A DNA stretch of 64,000 nucleotides from positions 248,001-312,000 of the forward strand of contig KV918784.1 of assembly GCA_002049455.2 (NCBI GenBank). Reading direction: 5' to 3'. This document shows, in pieces, positions 63,915 to 64,000 of this stretch. Position numbers and translations under genes: made by a program. This stretch comes from Porphyra umbilicalis (lineage: Eukaryota; Rhodophyta; Bangiophyceae; Bangiales; Bangiaceae). The stretch's first letter is position 1. Every line of letters begins with the position of its first letter. The notes beneath the pieces are model-generated. The model was not told the origin of the DNA, ran no database searches, and worked only from the letters and a program-made list of their open reading frames with translations.

Positions 63915-64000
63915 ATGGCGCTACCGACGGCCGCCGCGCCCGCCGCCGCCGCCGCACCCGCCGCCCCCGCCGTCGGCTGCGGCGGTGTGGCACTGCCCGC
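63915..64000 (+). CDS. possible start of a gene running off the right edge
   Basis: ATG 63915 opens MALPTAAAPAAAAAPAAPAV, an Ala/Pro-rich N-terminus of the kind seen in plastid transit peptides of GC-rich algae. Only 28 codons are in the window. Confidence 0.2.
   Translation, partial: MALPTAAAPAAAAAPAAPAVGCGGVALP

Overview
This window looks like GC-rich eukaryotic nuclear DNA. It has no operons or bacterial gene packing. It holds retrotransposons with eukaryotic domain structure, several DNA-transposon and MITE families with target-site duplications (TSDs), and intronless, Ala/Gly/Pro-rich reading frames. A GC-rich alga, for example a bangiophyte red alga, would fit, but that is inference from composition and repeat content only.

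Layout. 1-2.4 kb: GC-rich host DNA with a membrane-anchored SAM-methyltransferase-like gene (minus strand, one frameshift). 3.1-4.4 kb: dispersed repeats. 4.4-7.49 kb: a dead Ty1/copia element that has lost its reverse transcriptase and carries a hAT-like insertion. 7.49-31.88 kb: the dominant feature, a minus-strand array of four R2-type non-LTR retrotransposons (here A, B, C, D from high to low coordinates). Each intact 5' end is a tRNA-Asp-like sequence with recognisable Pol III boxes. The 3' ends of A and C abut the tRNA-like start of the next copy (B and D). ORF1 and ORF2 overlap by the 8-nt ATGAGTGA in all four copies. A and C form one subfamily, B and D another. B and C are fused by a deletion, A has an in-frame deletion of ORF1, and the 5' region of D carries two MITEs whose empty sites are visible in B. 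31.9-43 kb: AT-balanced DNA with nested Tc1/mariner-like and hAT-like elements, inverted-repeat MITEs, a truncated methylthioribose-1-phosphate isomerase fragment and a second copia fragment. 43.5-49.6 kb: a decayed Ty3/gypsy element with an extra downstream ORF. 49.6-51.6 kb: an unrecognised gene on the opposite strand, tail-to-tail with that ORF. 51.6-57 kb: GC-rich low-complexity repeats and the second copies of two dispersed families. 57-64 kb: foldback hairpin MITEs, a possible GRDP-like gene fragment, a large multi-pass membrane protein gene, a weak hypothetical ORF and perhaps the start of another gene at the right edge.

The genes do not form a pathway. The region is a transposon-dominated nest between a few host genes. 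Many frameshifts fall in long C/G runs, so some apparent decay may be sequencing error; the in-frame stops, large deletions and TSD-flanked insertions are better evidence of real decay.
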